A stretch of DNA of 64,000 nt from the NCBI RefSeq assembly GCF_002192455.1, contig NZ_CP021744.1, positions 3,006,001 through 3,070,000 on the forward strand, read 5' to 3'. The position numbers and the translations under genes are program-made. Below are positions 9,337-16,967 of the stretch, in pieces. This stretch comes from Streptomyces albireticuli (GTDB lineage: Bacteria > Actinomycetota > Actinomycetes > Streptomycetales > Streptomycetaceae). Each line of letters opens with the position of its first letter. The first letter of the stretch is position 1. The notes under the pieces are model-generated. The model had not been told where the DNA came from. It was given only the letters and a program-made list of their open reading frames with translations, and made no database searches.

Positions 9337-9984
9337 TCACCCGGTCGCGAACAGCACCACGAGCAGCACGAACCCCACCACGGCCGGCGCGATCACCTCG
9401 TAGGCCCAGCGCACCGTCACGGCGCCCTGCGCGCCCTCCCGCCCGGCGTTCCGCTCGGCGAGCTCCCGGAGGTCGTCCATCACCTGGTCCGAGGGCGCCT
9501 TGACGCCCTGGTCGGTGCCGGCGGCGGTCACGGAGGCCCCGGAGATGCCCTCGGCCACGGCCTGGTTCTGCCGCCGGGCGGCGGCCTTCCGCTTGCGCAG
9601 GGAGACCGGGATCGACCACAGCTGGTACTTGGCGCCGTCGGCCAGCACCTCGCTGGAGTAGCCGGCGCGCACGCCGTCCACGCGGCTCCACGGGAGCGTG
9701 ATGGTGCGGAAGGGGTTGCGGACGAGGAGCCGGTCGGCGCCCGCCCAGACGGCGGGCCGGACGGTGAAGGCGATGATCAGCGGCACGGCGCAGAGGAGTC
9801 CGGCCAGGGCGAGCCAGGGCGTACGGTCGGCGCCGCGCGCGATCGCGTCGCCGCCCAGCCAGGCGGCGAGGCCGAGGAGCAGCACGCCGGTGGCGATGCC
9901 GGAGGGCGAGCGGTAGCAGCGCTCGGCGTAGGCGTCCGGTTCCTGTGGGGACCGTGGGGCGGAGGAGTCGTCCGGGCTCGTCAT
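9337..9984 (-). CDS. PH-domain-containing membrane protein
   Basis: 215 residues. Two hydrophobic helices (GVLLLGLAAWLGGDAIA and WLALAGLLCAVPLIIAFTV) precede a small beta domain (ADRLLVRNPFRTITLPW, then YSSEVLADGAKYQLWSIPV) typical of bacterial PH (bPH6-like) proteins, and a third helix VVGFVLLVVLFATG ends the chain. Start ATG 9984 (MTSPDDSSAP). Function unknown; such genes are common next to core Streptomyces genes. It is convergent with the mutase and shares its terminator. Confidence 0.8.
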   Translation of the reverse strand: MTSPDDSSAPRSPQEPDAYAERCYRSPSGIATGVLLLGLAAWLGGDAIARGADRTPWLALAGLLCAVPLIIAFTVRPAVWAGADRLLVRNPFRTITLPWSRVDGVRAGYSSEVLADGAKYQLWSIPVSLRKRKAAARRQNQAVAEGISGASVTAAGTDQGVKAPSDQVMDDLRELAERNAGREGAQGAVTVRWAYEVIAPAVVGFVLLVVLFATG

Positions 9985-10046
9985 GGGCCGATTGTGCCGC
10001 ACGGTGTGTTCGGGTGGGGCGGGTGCTCGGGTGCGGGCGGTGGGGG

Positions 10047-10187
10047 ATCGGGGGCGGGGCGGGGTGGGCCCTCCGGGGCTGCATGATTTACGGGCCAAGT
10101 ACCCCGCCGCGGCACAGTTGCCCGCCGTAAGGCCCGCAAATCACGCTTCACGCCCCTACCGGGCCCACCCCGCCCCGCCCCCTCCCG
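10047..10187 (-). repeat. Palindromic ~140-bp element, copy B (inverted)
   Basis: Reverse complement reads almost as 7343-7482: same GC-rich outer arms, GCGTGATTTGCGGGCC and CCCGTAAATCATGC inner arms, with divergence mainly in the central ~40 bases. The two copies face each other across the mutase and PH-domain genes. Confidence 0.8.
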
Positions 10188-10445
10188 CCGCACGTCGGCC
10201 CTCCGCCCCATGACGGCTACGCACGAAATTCGCCCTCACGCCTCCTTCCGGACCTGCCCCGCCTCCCGCCGCACATCGCCCCTCCGCGCACGACGACCAC
10301 GGGCCACACCACCTTCCCCCAGACCAGCCCGCCCCTCCCACCGCACATCGGCCCTCCGCCGCACGACGGCCACGGGTCGGAGCCGACGGGCAGATGTCCG
10401 AGGGGCGGGCCCAGGCCCAGGCGGCGGGTCCGGGGGGTCTCGCAC

Positions 10446-10532
10446 CGCGCGTCAGCGCGTGAATGGGGGCCCGGGGGCTTGCCCCCGGTTCGGGAAGGGG
10501 CGGGGTGGGGACAAGGCCCCGCGCAGCGGCAC
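10446..10532 (+). repeat. Streptomyces-type interspersed intergenic repeat, copy 1
   Basis: CGCGCGTCAGCGCG, then GGGGGCCCGGGGGCTTGCCC and CGGTTCGGGAAGGGGCGGGG. The same modules occur at 14015-14365, 23763-23850, 56229-56512 and 59806-60050. Confidence 0.65.
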
Positions 10533-10602
10533 GGCCCGCACCCGGCCCGGCCCGGCCCCAACCCCTCGCGCACGCTCATCCGCAAAGCTCCCCGCTCAGG
10601 GG

Positions 10603-10631
10603 TTGGCACGCGCTACGCGCGTAGATATGCT
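10603..10631 (+). promoter_or_regulatory. deoC promoter with embedded operator
   Basis: -35 TTGGCA (10603-10608), 17-bp spacer, -10 TATGCT (10626-10631), then 6 nt to GTG 10638. The exact palindrome CTACGCGCGTAG fills 10613-10624, i.e. the spacer, so a bound repressor would block RNA polymerase. Confidence 0.75.
10613..10624. promoter_or_regulatory. CTACGCGCGTAG palindrome, deoC promoter
   Basis: Exact 12-mer shared with pnp, add and the ABC operon; sits between -35 and -10. Followed by ATAT as at add. Confidence 0.75.
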
Positions 10632-10637
10632 CATCTG

Positions 10638-11627
10638 GTGACCATGCCCACCACAGTTCCCGCACACGGCAATGACGCCGCGGGGCGGCTGACGGAGCTG
10701 GCGGACGTGACCGCCTCCGACAGCGCGCTGCGCCGCTTCCTGCACGGCCTCCCGGGCGTCGACGCGGTCGGGCTGGAAGCCCGCGCCGCGTCCCTCGGCA
10801 CCCGCTCGATCAAGACCACGGCGAAGGCGTACGCCATCGACCTGGCGATCTCGATGATCGACCTGACGACGCTGGAGGGCGCGGACACCCCCGGCAAGGT
10901 CCGGGCGCTCGCCGCGAAGGCCGTCAACCCCGACCCGACCGACCGGACGACGCCGCGCACCGCGGCCGTCTGCGTCTACCCCGACATGGTGGCCACCGCG
11001 AAGGCGGCCCTGACCGGCACGGACGTGAAGGTCGCGTCCGTCGCCACCGCGTTCCCCGCCGGCCGCGCCGCGCTGCCGGTGAAGCTCGCGGACACCCGGG
11101 ACGCGATCGCGGCCGGGGCCGACGAGATCGACATGGTCATCGACCGCGGCGCCTTCCTGGCCGGCCGGTACATGGACGTGTTCGAGGAGATCCGCGCCGT
11201 CAAGGCGGAGTGCGCCGACAAGGCCCGGCTCAAGGTGATCTTCGAGACCGGTGAGCTGTCGACGTACGACAACATCCGCCGCGCCTCCTGGATCGGGATG
11301 CTCGCGGGCGCCGACTTCATCAAGACCTCGACGGGCAAGGTGGCGGTCAACGCCACGCCGTCGAACACCCTGCTGATGCTGGAGGCCGTGCGCGACTTCC
11401 GCGCGCTCACCGGCGTGCAGGTCGGCGTGAAGCCGGCCGGCGGCATCCGCACCACCAAGGACGCGGTCAAGTTCCTGGTCCTGGTCAACGAGACGGTGGG
11501 CGAGGACTGGCTGGACAACCACTGGTTCCGGTTCGGTGCCTCCAGCCTCCTGAACGACCTGCTGATGCAGCGGCAGAAGCTGAGCACCGGCCGCTACTCC
11601 GGTCCCGACTACGTCACGGTGGACTGA
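10638..11627 (+). CDS. deoC: Deoxyribose-phosphate aldolase
   Basis: Class I aldolase that splits 2-deoxyribose-5-phosphate into acetaldehyde and glyceraldehyde-3-phosphate. 329 residues from GTG 10638 (327 from ATG 10644), longer than the ~250-residue E. coli enzyme and closer to the eukaryotic DERA size; it also has the eukaryote-like IDLTTLEGADT. Schiff-base lysine in DFIKTSTGK (K229 counting from the GTG). GTG 10638 lies 6 nt after the -10 and has no Shine-Dalgarno, so the mRNA is probably leaderless. The aldehyde dehydrogenase gene starts 2 bases after its stop, so the two are co-transcribed and the acetaldehyde is handed on. Confidence 0.93.
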   Translation: MTMPTTVPAHGNDAAGRLTELADVTASDSALRRFLHGLPGVDAVGLEARAASLGTRSIKTTAKAYAIDLAISMIDLTTLEGADTPGKVRALAAKAVNPDPTDRTTPRTAAVCVYPDMVATAKAALTGTDVKVASVATAFPAGRAALPVKLADTRDAIAAGADEIDMVIDRGAFLAGRYMDVFEEIRAVKAECADKARLKVIFETGELSTYDNIRRASWIGMLAGADFIKTSTGKVAVNATPSNTLLMLEAVRDFRALTGVQVGVKPAGGIRTTKDAVKFLVLVNETVGEDWLDNHWFRFGASSLLNDLLMQRQKLSTGRYSGPDYVTVD

Positions 11628-11629
11628 TC

Positions 11630-13060
11630 ATGTCTTTCACTTACGCACCCGCGCCCGAGTCGCGTTCGGTCGTCGACATCGCGCCGTCCTACGGCCTGTT
11701 CATCGACGGCGAGTTCACCGAGGCCACCGGCGGCAAGGTCTTCAAGACCGTGAGCCCCTCCTCCGAGGAGGTGCTCTCCGAGGTCGCGCACGGCTCCGCC
11801 GAGGACGTGGACCGCGCCGTGAAGGCGGCCCGCAAGGCGTTCGAGAAGTGGTCCGCGCTGCCGGGCTCCGAGCGCGCCAAGTACCTCTTCCGCATCGCCC
11901 GGATCATCCAGGAGCGCAGCCGCGAGCTGGCCGTCCTGGAGACCCTGGACAACGGCAAGCCGATCAAGGAGACCCGCGACGCGGACCTCCCCCTGGTCGC
12001 CGCGCACTTCTTCTACTACGCGGGCTGGGCCGACAAGCTCGACCACGCGGGCTACGGCGCGAACCCCCGCCCGCTGGGCGTCGCGGGCCAGGTCATCCCC
12101 TGGAACTTCCCGCTCCTGATGCTGGCGTGGAAGATCGCCCCGGCGCTGGCGACGGGCAACACGGTCGTGCTGAAGCCGGCCGAGACCACCCCGCTCTCCG
12201 CGCTGTTCTTCGCGGACATCTGCCGCCAGGCGGGCCTGCCCAAGGGCGTCGTCAACATCGTCACGGGTGACGGCACCACGGGCGCCGCGCTCGTCGCGCA
12301 CGAGGGCGTGAACAAGGTCGCGTTCACCGGCTCCACGGCGGTCGGCAAGGCCATCGCCCGTACGGTCGCCGGCTCGGACAAGAAGCTCACGCTGGAGCTG
12401 GGCGGCAAGGGCGCCAACATCGTCTTCGACGACGCGCCCATCGACCAGGCCGTCGAGGGCATCGTCCAGGGCATCTTCTTCAACCAGGGCCAGGTCTGCT
12501 GCGCGGGCTCCCGCCTGCTGGTCCAGGAGTCGATCCAGGACGAGCTGCTGGACTCCCTCAAGCGCCGTCTGTCGACGCTGCGCCTGGGCGACCCGCTGGA
12601 CAAGAACACCGACATCGGCGCGATCAACTCCGCCGAGCAGCTGGCCCGGATCACCGAGCTGGCCGACAGCGGCGAGGCCGAGGGCGCCGAGCGCTGGGCC
12701 CCGGCGTGCGAGCTGCCCTCGGCGGGCTACTGGTTCGCGCCGACGCTGTTCACCAACGTCACCCAGGCCCACCGGATCGCCCGCGAGGAGATCTTCGGCC
12801 CGGTGCTGTCGGTGCTGAGCTTCCGCACCCCCGACGAGGCGGTCGCCAAGGCGAACAACTCGCAGTACGGCCTCTCCGCCGGCATCTGGACGGAGAAGGG
12901 CTCGCGGATGCTGGCCGTCGCGAGCAAGCTGCGCGCGGGCGTCGTCTGGGCCAACACGTTCAACAAGTTCGACCCGACCTCGCCGTTCGGCGGCTTCAAG
13001 GAGTCGGGTTTCGGCCGCGAGGGCGGTCGCCACGGCCTGGAGGCGTACCTCGATGTCTGA
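11630..13060 (+). CDS. Aldehyde dehydrogenase (catalytic member of a tandem pair)
   Basis: 476 residues, a full-length NAD(P)-dependent aldehyde dehydrogenase. Visible: GQVIPWNFPLLMLAWKIAPA, VLKPAETTPLSAL, LELGGKGAN with the general-base Glu, catalytic NQGQVCCAGSR with C290, EEIFGPVLSVLSF and the C-terminal PFGGFKESGFGREGG. Substrate is inferred from context: acetaldehyde released by DeoC, oxidised to acetate. The next gene overlaps it by 8 bases and encodes a partial second ALDH; the two-part layout resembles the two-domain ALDH16 family. Confidence 0.92.
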   Translation: MSFTYAPAPESRSVVDIAPSYGLFIDGEFTEATGGKVFKTVSPSSEEVLSEVAHGSAEDVDRAVKAARKAFEKWSALPGSERAKYLFRIARIIQERSRELAVLETLDNGKPIKETRDADLPLVAAHFFYYAGWADKLDHAGYGANPRPLGVAGQVIPWNFPLLMLAWKIAPALATGNTVVLKPAETTPLSALFFADICRQAGLPKGVVNIVTGDGTTGAALVAHEGVNKVAFTGSTAVGKAIARTVAGSDKKLTLELGGKGANIVFDDAPIDQAVEGIVQGIFFNQGQVCCAGSRLLVQESIQDELLDSLKRRLSTLRLGDPLDKNTDIGAINSAEQLARITELADSGEAEGAERWAPACELPSAGYWFAPTLFTNVTQAHRIAREEIFGPVLSVLSFRTPDEAVAKANNSQYGLSAGIWTEKGSRMLAVASKLRAGVVWANTFNKFDPTSPFGGFKESGFGREGGRHGLEAYLDV

Positions 13061-13937
13061 GCGCTTGACTGTCTTCAAGACCTACAAGCTGTTCGTCGGG
13101 GGCAAGTTCCCCCGGTCCGAGAGCGGGCGGGTGTACGAGGTGACCGACTCCAAGGGCAACTGGCTGGCCAACGCCCCGCAGTCCTCCCGTAAGGACGCCC
13201 GGGACGCGGTCGTCGCGGCCCGTAAGGCCGTCGGCGGCTGGTCGGGCGCGACCGCGTACAACCGCGGCCAGGTGCTCTACCGCGTCGCCGAGATGCTGGA
13301 GGGCCGCAAGGACCAGTTCGTGCGCGAGGTGGCCGACGCCGAGGGGCTGTCGAAGGCGAAGGCGGCCGCGGTCGTCGACGCCGCCATCGACCGCTGGGTC
13401 TGGTACGCGGGCTGGACCGACAAGATCGGCCAGATCACCGGCTCCACCAACCCGGTCGCGGGCCCGTTCTTCAACGTCTCCGCCACCGAGCCGACCGGCG
13501 TCGTCGCCGTGCTCGCGCCGCAGGAGTCGTCGTTCCTCGGCCTGGTCTCGGTGATCGCCCCGGCGATCGCCACCGGCAACACCGTGGTCGTGGTGGCCTC
13601 CGAGAAGGCCCCGCTGCCCGCCCTGTCGCTGGGCGAGGTGCTCGCCACGTCCGACGTCCCGGGCGGCGTCGTGAACATCCTGTCCGGCCGCACGGCCGAG
13701 ATGGCCCCGACGCTGGCCTCGCACCAGGACGTCAACGCGATCGACCTGGCGGGGGCGGACGCGGAATTCGCCAAGGAGCTGGAGATCGCGGCGGCGGACA
13801 ACCTGAAGCGCGTCCTTCGCCCGCGTCCCGCGGACTGGACCGCAGACCCGGGTACGGAGCGCATGACGGCGTTCCTGGAGACGCGGACGGTCTGGCACCC
13901 GACGGGGTCGCTGGGCGCGGGCGGCTCGTCGTACTGA
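13053..13937 (+). CDS. Truncated, non-catalytic aldehyde dehydrogenase-like protein
   Basis: 294 residues with only the N-terminal, NAD-binding-like part of an aldehyde dehydrogenase (KLFVGGKFPRSESGRVYEV, GVVAVLAPQESSFLGLVSVI, NTVVVVASEKAPLPAL, GGVVNILSG). The catalytic cysteine domain is absent and the usual PWNFP and KPAE motifs are eroded. It is not a recent frameshift remnant: start, stop and coding character are clean and it overlaps the full ALDH by 8 bases. Together (476 + 294 residues) the pair resembles the two-domain ALDH16 layout, with an active domain followed by a partial domain. I infer a structural partner of the upstream enzyme. Confidence 0.85.
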   Translation: MSERLTVFKTYKLFVGGKFPRSESGRVYEVTDSKGNWLANAPQSSRKDARDAVVAARKAVGGWSGATAYNRGQVLYRVAEMLEGRKDQFVREVADAEGLSKAKAAAVVDAAIDRWVWYAGWTDKIGQITGSTNPVAGPFFNVSATEPTGVVAVLAPQESSFLGLVSVIAPAIATGNTVVVVASEKAPLPALSLGEVLATSDVPGGVVNILSGRTAEMAPTLASHQDVNAIDLAGADAEFAKELEIAAADNLKRVLRPRPADWTADPGTERMTAFLETRTVWHPTGSLGAGGSSY

Positions 13938-13975
13938 CGGTTCCCCCGGGGCTCCGCCCCGGACCCCGACGTGTG

Positions 13976-14010
13976 AACGCCGGACGGGCCCTCGCGGCTC
14001 GTCCGGCGTT
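13976..14010 (+). terminator. Terminator of the deoC-ALDH operon
   Basis: Stem AACGCCGGACG (13976-13986) with CGTCCGGCGTT (14000-14010), 38 bases after the stop. Confidence 0.65.
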
Positions 14011-14014
14011 CGCG

Positions 14015-14365
14015 CGTCCTGCGGAGCTTTCCCCAGACCCGCCCCTTCCCGAAACCGGGGAGGGCCCCGGACCCCCGGACGCGCGGACCCCCGGACGCAC
14101 AGACCCCCGGACGCACGGACCCCCGGACGCGCGGTGGCCTCAAACGCCGGCCAGGCTGGATTTCGCACCTGCCCGAGGTCGTCATCCCCCTGTGTCAGGG
14201 GCCCGGCGGGCCGCGGAGGCCGCGAGCTCTTCCCGCTCGGTTCCGGGCAGCAATTCAGCCTGTCCGGCGATTGAGGCCACCGCGCGTCAGCCCGGAACGG
14301 GGCCCGGGGCGGAGCCCCGGTTCCGGGAAGGGGCGGGTAGGGGAAAAGGCCCCCGCTACCGCCCC
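14015..14365 (-). repeat. Interspersed intergenic repeat, copy 2 (two modules)
   Basis: Two head-to-head modules: CTTTCCCCAGACCCGCCCCT at the left and GTCCGGCGATTGAGGCCACC ... GGTTCCGGGAAGGGGCGGG at the right, as in the 56.2 and 59.8 kb copies. Confidence 0.6.
14069..14132 (+). repeat. Four tandem 16-bp repeats
   Basis: Consensus GGACCCCCGGACGCRC at 14069, 14085, 14101 and 14117 without spacers. Inside the interspersed repeat copy 2. Confidence 0.8.
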
Positions 14366-15018
14366 GCCTGCGGCGGAGCCGCCAGGCTCGACAGCGGCCC
14401 CGGCAACCCCCCGATCGGCAGCCCCAACGGCCCGGCCTTGGCCGGATCCGCACCCTTCGCAGGAGCGCCCTTCGCATGCGCACCCTTCCCGGGAGCGGCC
14501 TTCCCGGGAGCGCCCTTCGCGGGAGCCCCCTTCGCCGGACCCAGCGGCGGCGGAGGCGTACCCCCCGGCGCCGGCGGCTGCACCACGTCCTTCGACAGCT
14601 GCGCCAGCGGCCCCACGGAGGCCAGGTTCTGGATCAGGCCGCCCCGGGTGGTCAGCGGCTCCACCAGCGGCGCCGTGCTGACCGGCTTGAAGTCGGCGAC
14701 CTGCGTGTTCACCGAGTTGTCCAGCGGATCGGCGCTGGTCTCCGCGAACGGGTTGGCCTGGAGGTGACGCATCGTGTTGAAGACGCCCTCCGCGCCCTTC
14801 TGGAGCCCGATGTCGGCCCCGCGCAGGCCCGCCCCTACATCCAGGTCCCCGAGGACCGCCCGCGGCGGCTGGACGGGCACGGCGCTCGCGGCCCCCGCGC
14901 CGCCCGCGACGAACGCAGCCCCGGCGGAGACGGTCAGCCCGGCGCGCACCAGACCGCGTGAGAGCGCGGACGGACGGCCGGGGGCGGAGCGACGAGCGTG
15001 TCGTGCGTGCGAGGCCAT
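14356..15018 (-). CDS. Secreted protein with GAPAKGAP repeats
   Basis: 220 residues from ATG 15018 (MASHARHARRSAP). An Arg-rich N-terminus and the hydrophobic run GLVRAGLTVSAGAAFVAGGA ending ASAVPVQ make a signal peptide. The mature part has no enzyme motif; residues ~150-195 are low-complexity, with repeats of KGAPAKGAPGKAAPGKGAH type, and the C-terminus is LGLPIGGLPGPLSSL. The secreted protein at 21161-21529 has a similar Gly/Leu/Pro end (GGLPLGMLPSNLTLPG). Function unknown. AGGTG sits upstream of the start. Confidence 0.72.
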   Translation of the reverse strand: MASHARHARRSAPGRPSALSRGLVRAGLTVSAGAAFVAGGAGAASAVPVQPPRAVLGDLDVGAGLRGADIGLQKGAEGVFNTMRHLQANPFAETSADPLDNSVNTQVADFKPVSTAPLVEPLTTRGGLIQNLASVGPLAQLSKDVVQPPAPGGTPPPPLGPAKGAPAKGAPGKAAPGKGAHAKGAPAKGADPAKAGPLGLPIGGLPGPLSSLAAPPQAGR

Positions 15019-15144
15019 GGGCACCTGCCGGGTAGTGAGTGACCGGAGCGAACGACAACGCACCGTAGCCGAACCGTGACTCCCCGCACATCCCCCGACC
15101 CGGGGGGATCCCCCATGCGGCCCAATGCCTCACACTGGTGTCCC

Positions 15145-15771
15145 GTGACTCCCCACCTGACCCCCGCGCGCGTCATCCTGCTGACCGGCCCGTCCGGTTC
15201 CGGAAAGTCGTCCCTCGCGGCCCGCACCGGGCTGCCCGTCCTCAACCTCGACGACTTCTACAAGGAGGGCACGGACCCCACGCTCCCGCTCCTCGCGGAC
15301 GGCTCGGGCACCGACTGGGACTCGCCCCTGTCGTGGGACGCGGACGCGGCCGTCCGCGCGATCGACGACCTGTGCCGCACGGCCCGTACGGACGTGCCGC
15401 TGTACGACATCTCGACCAGCTCGCGGACGGGCGAGAGCGCGCTGGACATCGGCCGCACGCCGCTGTTCATCGCCGAGGGAATCTTCGCCGCGGACATCAT
15501 CGACCGCTGCCGCGACCTCGGGGTGCTCGCCGACGCCCTGTGCCTGCGCGGCCGGCCGGGCACCACCTTCCGCCGCCGGCTGGTGCGTGACCTGCGCGAG
15601 GCCCGCAAGCCCGTCCCGACCCTGATCCGCCGCGGCCTGCGGCTGATGCGCGCCGAGCGCGGCATCGTGGCCCGTCAGACCGCCCTCGGCGCCCACGCCT
15701 GCGCCAAGGAGGCGGCCATGGGCCGGATAGCCGCCGCGGCGGCGGGCCGCCGCGAGGGCGTACGGGTCTGA
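15145..15771 (+). CDS. Uridine kinase-like P-loop kinase
   Basis: 208 residues from GTG 15145. P-loop GPSGSGKSS near the N-terminus, followed by VLNLDDFYKEGTDPTLPLL, the acidic phosphoryl-acceptor region of uridine kinases, and AEGIFAADII. The family transfers phosphate from ATP to uridine or cytidine, so it could salvage the nucleosides imported by the transporter at 37.6-42.9 kb; the specificity is not proven. In-frame ATG 15115 and 15076 are alternatives; the GTG is favoured because the protein then begins MTPHLTPARVILLTG. Confidence 0.75.
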   Translation: MTPHLTPARVILLTGPSGSGKSSLAARTGLPVLNLDDFYKEGTDPTLPLLADGSGTDWDSPLSWDADAAVRAIDDLCRTARTDVPLYDISTSSRTGESALDIGRTPLFIAEGIFAADIIDRCRDLGVLADALCLRGRPGTTFRRRLVRDLREARKPVPTLIRRGLRLMRAERGIVARQTALGAHACAKEAAMGRIAAAAAGRREGVRV

Positions 15772-15783
15772 CCGCGTGAGCCG

Positions 15784-15808
15784 TCCGGGCGCGCGTTAGC
15801 GCCCCGGA
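15784..15808. terminator. Hairpin between uridine kinase and sigQ genes
   Basis: TCCGGGCGC, loop GCGTTA, GCGCCCCGGA with one bulge; between convergent genes. Confidence 0.55.
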
Positions 15809-15997
15809 CATGCGAGAGCGGGCCGGTTTCCGGGCCCCCCAGCCCGTTACCGACCCGCTCCCGCTCCCCCCTGGGCCCCCACACGCTCCCCCGAGCGCCC
15901 CCCCAGGCCCCCCTTTGGCCTCCGTGGTTCTGCCCGACGGCCCTGGACGATGGTCCCGCGCGGCCCCCCGGCCGCCTCGGACCTCCGTCCGCCGCTC

Positions 15998-16771
15998 TCA
16001 GGCCACCAGCTCGCCGAAGGACTCCGAGACGCCCCGGCCGGAGCCGATGACCTCGTCGTCCCGCAGCCGGCGCAGCGAGCGCCAGATGCTGCTCTTGACC
16101 GTGCCGACGCTGATGTCCAGGATCTCCGCGATCTCCGGGTCCGTCCGGCCCTCGTAGTAGCGCAGGACGAGCATCGTGCGCTGGAGCTCGGGCAGCCGGG
16201 CGAGCGCCTGCCAGAGCACGGCGCGCAGCTCGGTGCCGCGCATCGCGTCCGTCTCGCCCACCGTCTCCGGCAGCTCCTCGGTCGGGTACTCGTTGAGCTT
16301 GCGCCGGCGCCAGGCGCTGATGTGCAGATTGGTCATCGTGCGGCGCAGGTACCCGCCGACCGCGGCCTTGTCGCTGATGCGGTCCCAGGCGCGGTACGTG
16401 GAGAACAACGCGCTCTGGAGCAGGTCCTCGGCCTCGTGCCGGTCGCCCGTCAGGTGGTACGCGGTCGCGTACAGGGAGGCCCGGCGCTCCTGGACGTAGG
16501 CGGTGAACGCCGCTTCGGCGTCCGACCGGTCCGTCTTCCCCGCTCCGGCGGCATCGCCGGGCCGGGACGCGCCCTTGTTCTCCCCGGGGACCCCCGTGGT
16601 CTGCCCGTACGTGATCGCGTCGATCGCCACCATGTAGGGCGGCCGTACACGTCCGGTGCCGCGGGCGCACCCCCGCCCGCCCACGGCACCGGACTTCTCG
16701 GGGCCCCGTCCGGCGTCGTGCAGGCGCGTGCGAATGACTGCGCTGGTCGTGGTGCTGTGCAGTGTGTTCAT
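15998..16771 (-). CDS. sigQ: ECF sigma factor SigQ (SigE-family)
   Basis: 257 residues: a ~75-residue N-terminal extension, then sigma region 2 (YATAYHLTGDRHEAEDLLQS, GYLRRTMTNLHISAWRRR) and region 4 (LPELQRTMLVLRYYEGRTD, PEIAEILDISVGTVKSSIWR). It is divergent from afsQ1-afsQ2; the S. coelicolor locus has the same sigQ-afsQ1-afsQ2 layout, where AfsQ1/Q2 activates sigQ and the system adjusts antibiotic production and nitrogen metabolism. A matching AfsQ1-type box lies in the shared promoter region. Confidence 0.9.
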   Translation of the reverse strand: MNTLHSTTTSAVIRTRLHDAGRGPEKSGAVGGRGCARGTGRVRPPYMVAIDAITYGQTTGVPGENKGASRPGDAAGAGKTDRSDAEAAFTAYVQERRASLYATAYHLTGDRHEAEDLLQSALFSTYRAWDRISDKAAVGGYLRRTMTNLHISAWRRRKLNEYPTEELPETVGETDAMRGTELRAVLWQALARLPELQRTMLVLRYYEGRTDPEIAEILDISVGTVKSSIWRSLRRLRDDEVIGSGRGVSESFGELVA

Positions 16772-16882
16772 CTCGCGCCCCCCGTCGGTGGAGCCAGCTC
16801 GGTCCGTTTGCGTTCCCGGGCCTGGTCCTTGCCCGGTGAACCAAAGCCTGCCGGGCCAGTTTCATCGCGCTGTCCGCCGACT

Positions 16883-16898
16883 GTCACAGCCCTGCAAC
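16883..16898. promoter_or_regulatory. Candidate AfsQ1-binding box
   Basis: GTCAC-AGCCCT-GCAAC fits the known AfsQ1 direct-repeat pattern GTnAC-n6-GTnAC with one change, and lies between the divergent sigQ and afsQ1 genes. Confidence 0.6.
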
Positions 16899-16967
16899 AG
16901 CCCGCGGACCCCCGCGGGGGACCTCTTCGGTCGAACCACCCACCGGTCGTAGTCCAGAATGGCCAGC

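Larger units (their letters stand above)
9985..10637. other. Long intergenic region before deoC, repeat-filled
   Basis: 653 bases without a gene. It holds, in order: inverted copy B of the 140-bp palindromic element (10047-10187); three imperfect ~42-bp repeats beginning CCTCCCGCCGCACGTCGG at 10181, 10262 and 10334; a copy of the Streptomyces interspersed repeat (10446-10532); and the deoC promoter/operator (10603-10631). Confidence 0.75.
13938..14355. other. Intergenic repeats and terminators after the deoC operon
   Basis: 418 bases without a gene. A hairpin CCGGGGCTCCGCCCCGG region (13946-13962), a second hairpin at 13976-14010, four tandem 16-bp units (14069-14132) and a copy of the interspersed repeat up to about 14365. 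Confidence 0.7.

Noticed and set aside
13053..13937. Second ALDH as a decayed pseudogene
   Set aside because: The frame is clean, codon use is normal, it is coupled to the upstream gene, and the two-part layout resembles ALDH16.
14069..14132. 16-bp repeats as a CRISPR array
   Set aside because: Units abut with no spacers and there are no cas genes.
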